Shown one piece after another: positions 58,999-64,000 of a stretch of DNA of 64,000 bases. Under the pieces are notes generated by a model that saw only the letters and a list, made by a program, of their open reading frames with translations, was not told the origin of the DNA and ran no database searches. Both the position numbers and the translations under genes were made by a program. The stretch covers positions 55,741 through 119,740 of the forward strand of contig JAESUZ010003096.1 in assembly GCA_017311185.1 (NCBI GenBank). The letters are read 5' to 3'. Position 1 is the stretch's first letter, and each line of letters starts with the position of its first letter. Source of the stretch: Proteles cristata cristata (Eukaryota > Chordata > Mammalia > Carnivora > Hyaenidae).

Positions 58999-60430
58999 CT
59001 GAAACATATTGTTAAACATACTGAAGGTAGACTAGGTTGGTGACTACAATTATAACTGACCCTCTTACATATTAATTTTTAATTTGGATATGTTACTATT
59101 TCATGGTCCAAAGTTTCAGTTCACAGTCATTCGCAACCAGTTAACCCATGAAGTTGCAAGGTGAATTTACTTAGATGGCTGCTATAAGTAATGTCCAGTC
59201 CACACATCATATTTTGGGGTTCTCTTCTAGATTGTTTGGAATTTGGAAAACATTTCCCCATATGCATAAATTATGGGGATGATCAGTCCTATATTAGAGA
59301 TCTTCTTTATTATTCATTTAAGTCGTCCCCTAAAAGGAATATCCTCTTGGCCCTGTTGCTACTGCTATTATGGTCTACTTGTCCAATCTTTTAAAGTTGA
59401 CCATACTTTCCTCTTTTCCCTTGTAGCTCAACTACAAGTTGAGTTTCTTTGTTTATTCCATTTACTTCTCCTCTCATTCTTTTTACTAGAACTGCCTCTT
59501 CCAGAGGTAAAGGGGAGCTCTTTCCTTCACTCTCTGGTCTTCATAACCCAGTGTCTCCTCATTGTCTTCCTGTCTCCACTGACTGCTGTTTGTCTCTTCT
59601 CTTCACAGAACTTCCTTCTCTTTTTTCACCCCAAAGATGGGGACATATCCCAGCACAGGTCCTCTGCTCTCAGAAATTGTTTCTTTTTTCATGCTTTTTA
59701 CTATTACTTCTAGTTGGTATAACCAGGGATTGAGGGAATGACCACCTTATCTCCTGTAACATCTCGGATCTCAAGTCTCATGTCTACTTACTGGACATCT
59801 TTTGAATACATCTTTTTTCCTCAAAAATCCATGTTTCTAAGATTTCTTTTTAAAAACTTTTTATTTGGATGTTCTGTTTGGTACAATGGATTATTCTTCT
59901 TCACTTGTCCCTTGATCTCCAGACTTCTGGTATTAGTTGGCTTTTCTGTCATAACAAACACCAGTCTCAATGACCCTTTCTTTATGGCATTTGTCACATC
60001 TATCTCTTGTGATCCCTCTTCCATCTGTCACTTGTGTCCATTGAAATCCTCTCTGATTAGTCTCTTTTTTCAGCCTCAATCTATTCTGCTTACTACTTTA
60101 TATTAATTTTCCAGATTGGCATATTTGCTAAAACTTCAATGGCTTTTTTTCTGGAGAAAAGGAGCCAAACCTGACATGGCAGATCTCTTTAGTCTATTCT
60201 GTGTCTCCCTGTTCAATCATATCTTCTAGTTCTCAATCGATTGAGCTATTTGTGGTTCCACAGATAGCAGTGCAAACATTTCTGCCTGTGGCCTTTAGCT
60301 GATACTTTTTCCCTGACTGAAATGGCTCCTTTTGTTTCTACTTCTGTTATTCTCCTAATGCCTTATACTCCCTCCCTGAGCTTTATTATCTATGCCCAGT
60401 GATTCAGTTAACACCCAAAATTTGGCAGTG
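58999..60430. other. No gene recognised; pyrimidine-rich stretch
   Basis: 59400-60110 is CT-rich on the plus strand with overlapping open frames of 94-146 codons (59273-59733, 59738-60106). They are hydrophobic by composition and lack domain features or splice context. An ancient L2/L1 origin is possible, not shown. Confidence 0.4.
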
Positions 60431-60599
60431 CTCATTATTATAGAAAACAGAATCCACTCAAGCTAGTTTACACAGAAGGGATTTCTTGAGAGAGGTATTC
60501 AGCTCTTTCACTTGATCATGTAGCAGCAGCGTTTCAGGAACTATAATAAATCACAGTACACATCTGGTGCCATGCTTCACCGCACCCTAGGGTCTTTGT

Positions 60600-61442
60600 T
60601 CCAACACCAGTAAACATGGCTCTAATATGGGGTCCCCGGGGACCTTTTCCTGTGGGTAGGCTATACGGCCTGTACCGAATGTCCTCCTGGCAGGGGGACC
60701 TTCTTTCCCCATGTGACCCGCATACCTCACTGTCTGCTCCTAGGGATTCACTCTATCCACAAGAGCCCCACCAGGTATTGAGCTACAGAGTTTCTGACTC
60801 TGCACTCCCCTGTTTATAGAGCCCTAATGGTTGTGAAACCTTCTCTTTTCTCCTTTTCCCCTTTCTTGTTCAGTTCCTTGCAGGTCTTTCCACTCTTTCT
60901 TTCTCTCCAGCTGCTTTTGAGGGGAGCTTCCTACCCTCTGTGGCTTCTCTCTCTCTCCCAGTTCACCTCTGTGCACCATGTACCAGCAGAGTTCTGTCAC
61001 TCAAGTTATGCAGACTCTTTTGTTAGTCCTTATATCACTTTTCTCGCTGTGCAAAATGATTTGGTGCTGATCTAGCTGCATATCAGGGATAAAAGAAGCA
61101 GAGAATTTCCATGCTGTTCTGCCATCTTGGCCCCTCCCTTCAATCTCAGGGAAGAGTTTTTCTTATGCAGTTCCCCCCACACACTTTCTCTCTCTCTTTC
61201 ACTCTCACTCTCTCTTATTTCTTTCTCCACGATCAGGGCTCCCTCTCCTTTGCAGCACCCACAGCCCTTCTCTCCCCCAAATCAACTCTCCACAGCTCCT
61301 GCCTTACACCATTTGGTGCATTTTTGCTCTCTCAGTCCTCAGATTGATTTCCTGGGTTTTCAAAATGTTTTGATATTTATCTAGTTTGAGGGAAAAGGCA
61401 AGGCTAGGGTCTCCCTACTCCTCCATCTTAACTCCATCCAGG
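60600..61442 (-). mobile_element. L1 5'UTR-like sequence without L1 body
   Basis: The composition and the two ends CTGCCATCTTGGCCCCTCCC (61118-61137) and CTCCATCTTAACTCCATCC (61422-61440) resemble the 5' termini of the two L1s in this window. No ORF1 or ORF2 sequence follows. Two successive ends suggest a repeated 5'UTR unit or two fragments. Confidence 0.5.
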
Positions 61443-61636
61443 GACATTTATTATTTAAATTTAGAATGAAGTAAAATTTTGTTTGCTTTGAAATTGTAGT
61501 TATAACCCCTTAAGGTAATTGAATATCTTCAAAAACATTGTAAATGGTTGGTTTCTAGATGAGTGGTAATCTCTAAGCATCATGTTTAGGTAATAATTAT
61601 CTGGTGATCTTTCATACTTGCTTTCATTTCTTTTTT

Positions 61637-61853
61637 TATTTAAAAATTTTTTAATGTTTTATTTATTTCTGAGAGAGAGAGAGTGTGAGCAGGGGAGGGT
61701 CAGAGAGGGAGGGAGACACAGAATCTGAAACAGGTTCCAGGCTCTGAGCTAGCTGTCAGCACAGAGCCCGACGCGGGGCTGGAATCCACGAACCATGAGA
61801 TCATGACCTGAGCCGAAGTTGGACGCTTAACCATTTGAGCCACCCAGGTGCCC
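61637..61853 (-). mobile_element. Felid SINE
   Basis: TTTATTTCTGAGAGAGAGAG, GTCAGCACAGAGCCCGACGC, and an end TTGAGCCACCCAGGTGCCCC. The flanks CATACTTGCTTTCATT occur on both sides as a target duplication. Confidence 0.96.
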
Positions 61854-62640
61854 CATACTTGCTTTCATTGCTAATAAATCTACTGCATTACTTGTTGAGA
61901 TACCAACTGCCTGAAAGCATAAGTCTAGACAAGGAAACCAGATGTTTTTTCTCTCCAGTTATCTTTATTCATGAGGTAACTTAGTGAATTATTAAGTAAC
62001 TTCTGGGTTCTCTTGATTCCTGTAGGGTTGTGTAGATGGTCTTCTGGACACTGGGTTCCAAGTGAATAAAATGAACAAACCAAGTCCACATATATTATCA
62101 TTAACCTCATCAAAATAGTGTTTGGCCCCAAGTAAAGTGTTTTCATTCTGCTTTTATCCTTTCCTGACATATTTTGGTTTCTCTTTTTATTCAATGATCC
62201 ATTTCCTGAATATTACTATTTGACAAATAGAACTTAATGTCTTTCAGTAAAATTGTGAGTAACATTTTCTGAGACTACTCAATAGAAGTTTTTTGTGCAA
62301 TAAACATTTACTAACACAGAATTTACTAGTCAAATGTCTAACAAATGTAATTTTCAAATATAGACCGGCTCTCACTCTGCTTCAACCTCTGAGTGATTTT
62401 CTAATGAATCTGTCCAAATGACTTTCTTCCCAATCCTAAACCAGCTTATGTGATTTGTAAAATGGCAAAGGTTAATTAAGAGTTCAATTGTATTGCTTTT
62501 TGTTTATTTACTATTTCAGGAGGAGTTGTGTCATTTTATCAGATCTATTAGGTAAACCAAAAAGTTATTACTCTGCAAACTGAAAATTTTCTTCATTTTG
62601 ACCAAGCCTTTTATGGCTGACTAAAAGTATGTACATTGAT
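61854..62640. other. No gene recognised
   Basis: AT-rich, no recognised repeat; an 89-codon minus-strand frame at 61925-62194 has no family features. Confidence 0.4.
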
Positions 62641-63205
62641 AGTTATATTTTCTTAAGGGAGACCAGCGACTATGGAAATTTTTGGTTCTAGAGTCAAAAC
62701 TTCTATTGCAGGAGCCCAGCGGGACACCCTGAGTATGTGCACCATTATAGGCCTACCAGGAAACCAGCCACTCCAGTTTCATACTTTGATTTCAACTTGC
62801 CTCCTTCTCCATCAATGTCAGTATAAATAGAGAGCCAGTGTTGGGTGCAGAAGGCACCTACCCCCAACTTCCCCAGACACCCCGCAGAGGACTGTGCCAC
62901 TCTGTGAATTTACTGACATGCCAACCTATGTCCTACTCTTTACTTGCTACCCATAACCTGGGAGGAAGGAGGGTTGGAGCTGAATGCAGACCTCTGGGAA
63001 ACATGTAGGATTTTATGCTCACTCTTGTGATATGTGTATTTAGAGCGATACCTTCTTTTTCCAGATCTCTCATCAGCAGCACCGGTATAAAACACTGTCA
63101 CGCTGACTAACATGGGACCCACAGTATATCAGAGTGTTTTCTTAGGGGCGTTCTGAAGGCTGCCTCAACCTTAAATACCTCCCTCCTCTTTGACGGGATA
63201 ATTAA
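62641..63205. other. Single-copy-looking stretch with a TATA box
   Basis: Balanced base composition, no repeat seen. TATAAATAG at 62822-62830 (plus strand) is a canonical TATA box, with a GC-richer stretch 25-80 bases downstream. No coding exon recognised on either strand. Confidence 0.4.
62822..62830 (+). promoter_or_regulatory. TATA box candidate
   Basis: TATAAATAG followed by AGAGCCAGTGTTGGGTGCAG. It would drive plus-strand transcription, opposite to the ADH gene. Could be chance. Confidence 0.3.
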
Positions 63206-63300
63206 ACTATGCCCTACATTTTACATGACACTCTACAGTTGACAGAGCCCTTTCGCTAGCATCATCCTGTCTAATCTTTATAAAGCTGTATCGTCCTGGT
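63206..63300 (+). repeat. MIR-like fragment
   Basis: GACAGAGCCCTTTCGCTAGC, ATCATCCTGTCTAATC and TTTATAAAGC resemble the MIR family core (gcgctttacatgc...catttaatcct). Confidence 0.5.
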
Positions 63301-63301
63301 A

Positions 63302-63585
63302 TTTTTTTTTTTTAATGAATGCATCTTTCATAGGTTTATTGATCCATTACTTTAATTGACGTAAAGAAATCTTTTTAAACTTACAATAGTTTATCAAGCA
63401 ATACAAAATTTTGGTTACCTAAAATGTAATACTAATCTCATAGTAAACAGTGAACAGATTTTTTTTTTACACAGATACATGAAAAAAGTGGACCAAAGCC
63501 CATGCCATATCAAAAATGCAACAAAACTTTTTTTACCCTTTCGTTGATCTGACTTCCATAAAAAAAGAAAAGAATGGTGACTTCC
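63302..63585 (-). pseudogene. Processed retrocopy of an mRNA 3'UTR
   Basis: Read on the minus strand the sequence ends AATAAACCTATGAAAG, then about 16 more bases and an A tail (63302-63313), a normal polyadenylation arrangement. The signal is at 63335-63340. No coding sequence is left; the 5' end meets an L1 fragment at about 63590. Parent gene not recognised. A 5'-truncated processed pseudogene is the best reading. Confidence 0.65.
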
Positions 63586-63589
63586 CCCC

Positions 63590-63660
63590 CACCAAGTTTT
63601 TATTTAAATTTCAGTTAACATACAGTATAATATTAGTTTTAGGTATAAAATGAAAAAGTT
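63590..63660 (-). mobile_element. Old L1 3' scrap
   Basis: TTTATTTAAATTTCAGTTAA, CATACAGTATAATATTAG and TTTTAGGTATA are an older L1 3' end in reverse, like the one at 8200. Confidence 0.75.
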
Positions 63661-63744
63661 TTGTAGCTTCATGAAAGAAAGACTTTGATTTGTAAATAAA
63701 TCACTTTCCTATCTACACACATTCTTTTTTATAACTCTACTTTT

Positions 63745-64000
63745 ATTTTTTAATTTTTTTTCCAAACAGTTTATTGTCAAGTTGGTTTCCATATAACACC
63801 CAGTGCTCATTCCCACAAGTGCCCTCCTCCATGCCCATCACCTCCCCTCCCCCCCACACCCATCAGTCCTCAGTTTGTTCTCAGCATTCAAGAGTCTCTC
63901 ATGGTTTGCCTCCCTCCCTCTCCCCCACCATTTCCCCCCCTTCTTCTCCCCCTTGGTCCTCTGTTAAGTTCCTCCTAATCTTCCTATACGTGCAAACATA
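63745..64000 (-). mobile_element. Carnivore L1 3' end, runs off the window
   Basis: CAAACAGTTTATTGTCAAGT, CCACAAGTGCCCTCCTCCAT and CAAGAGTCTCTCATGGTTTG in reverse complement. Continues beyond 64000. Confidence 0.93.

Noticed and set aside
59273..60106. 146-, 94- and 122-codon plus-strand frames
   Set aside because: Hydrophobic products from a pyrimidine-rich tract, overlapping in two frames, no splice or start context.
62930..62960. Minus-strand ATGGGTAGCAAGTAAAG as a possible ADH first exon
   Set aside because: The bases before the GT donor are not a multiple of three and lack the Gly-Lys ending, so it would not join in phase with an ADH exon 2; none is seen nearby.

Overview
This is mammalian nuclear DNA, very probably from a cat-family carnivore. 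About twenty-five tRNA-derived SINEs are scattered on both strands. Their heads read like GGCGCCTGGGTGGCTCAGT, have A/B-box-like segments, a CT-rich middle and an AATAAA-type tail, which is the felid form of the carnivore tRNA-Lys SINE. The L1 elements also end in a carnivore-type 3' sequence. There is no sign of prokaryotic or viral gene organisation, and no CRISPR array or operon.

Gene: one multi-exon protein gene is recognisable, a class V-like (ADH6-like) zinc alcohol dehydrogenase on the minus strand, from the start codon at 15728 down to 4968. Eight coding exons (21, 102, 139, 88, 220, 261, 136 and 139 nt) have AG/GT splice sites, phases that join without a stop, and the lengths I know for mammalian ADH exons 1-8. 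They encode 368 codons plus two bases. All catalytic and structural zinc ligands and the GLGGVG coenzyme motif are present. The ninth, C-terminal exon is not clearly found. A weak candidate lies at 4566-4593, and failure to splice after exon 8 would stop translation at once. The putative proximal promoter (15729-15900) has an exact PAR-bZIP/C-EBP palindrome and an HNF4-like element.

Rest of window: 1-4.9 kb is L1/SINE debris plus the possible 3' end of the gene. From 16.3 to 23.0 kb lies an essentially full-length but decayed minus-strand L1 with a target-site duplication (TSD) and a nested SINE. From 23 to 30 kb there are MIR, L2, SINE and old L1 pieces. From 30.1 to 32.4 kb is an MLT1-type LTR element with remnants of both LTRs and a second LTR nested inside one. 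From 36.75 to 44.65 kb a small terminal-inverted-repeat DNA transposon has been split apart by a SINE, a second full-length L1 (which itself holds a twin-primed L1 fragment) and another SINE. From 44.7 to 64 kb come more L1 pieces (one inverted by apparent twin priming), SINEs, diverged LTR fragments, a 97-bp GC-rich patch, a TATA-containing single-copy-looking stretch near 62.8 kb and a polyadenylated 3'UTR retrocopy at 63.3-63.6 kb.

The layout fits the mammalian ADH cluster, where the interval on the 5' side of ADH6 separates it from the class I ADH genes. I found no evidence for a new biological system. The points most worth checking are the C-terminal exon of the ADH gene, its altered active-site loop, and the nested-insertion history.
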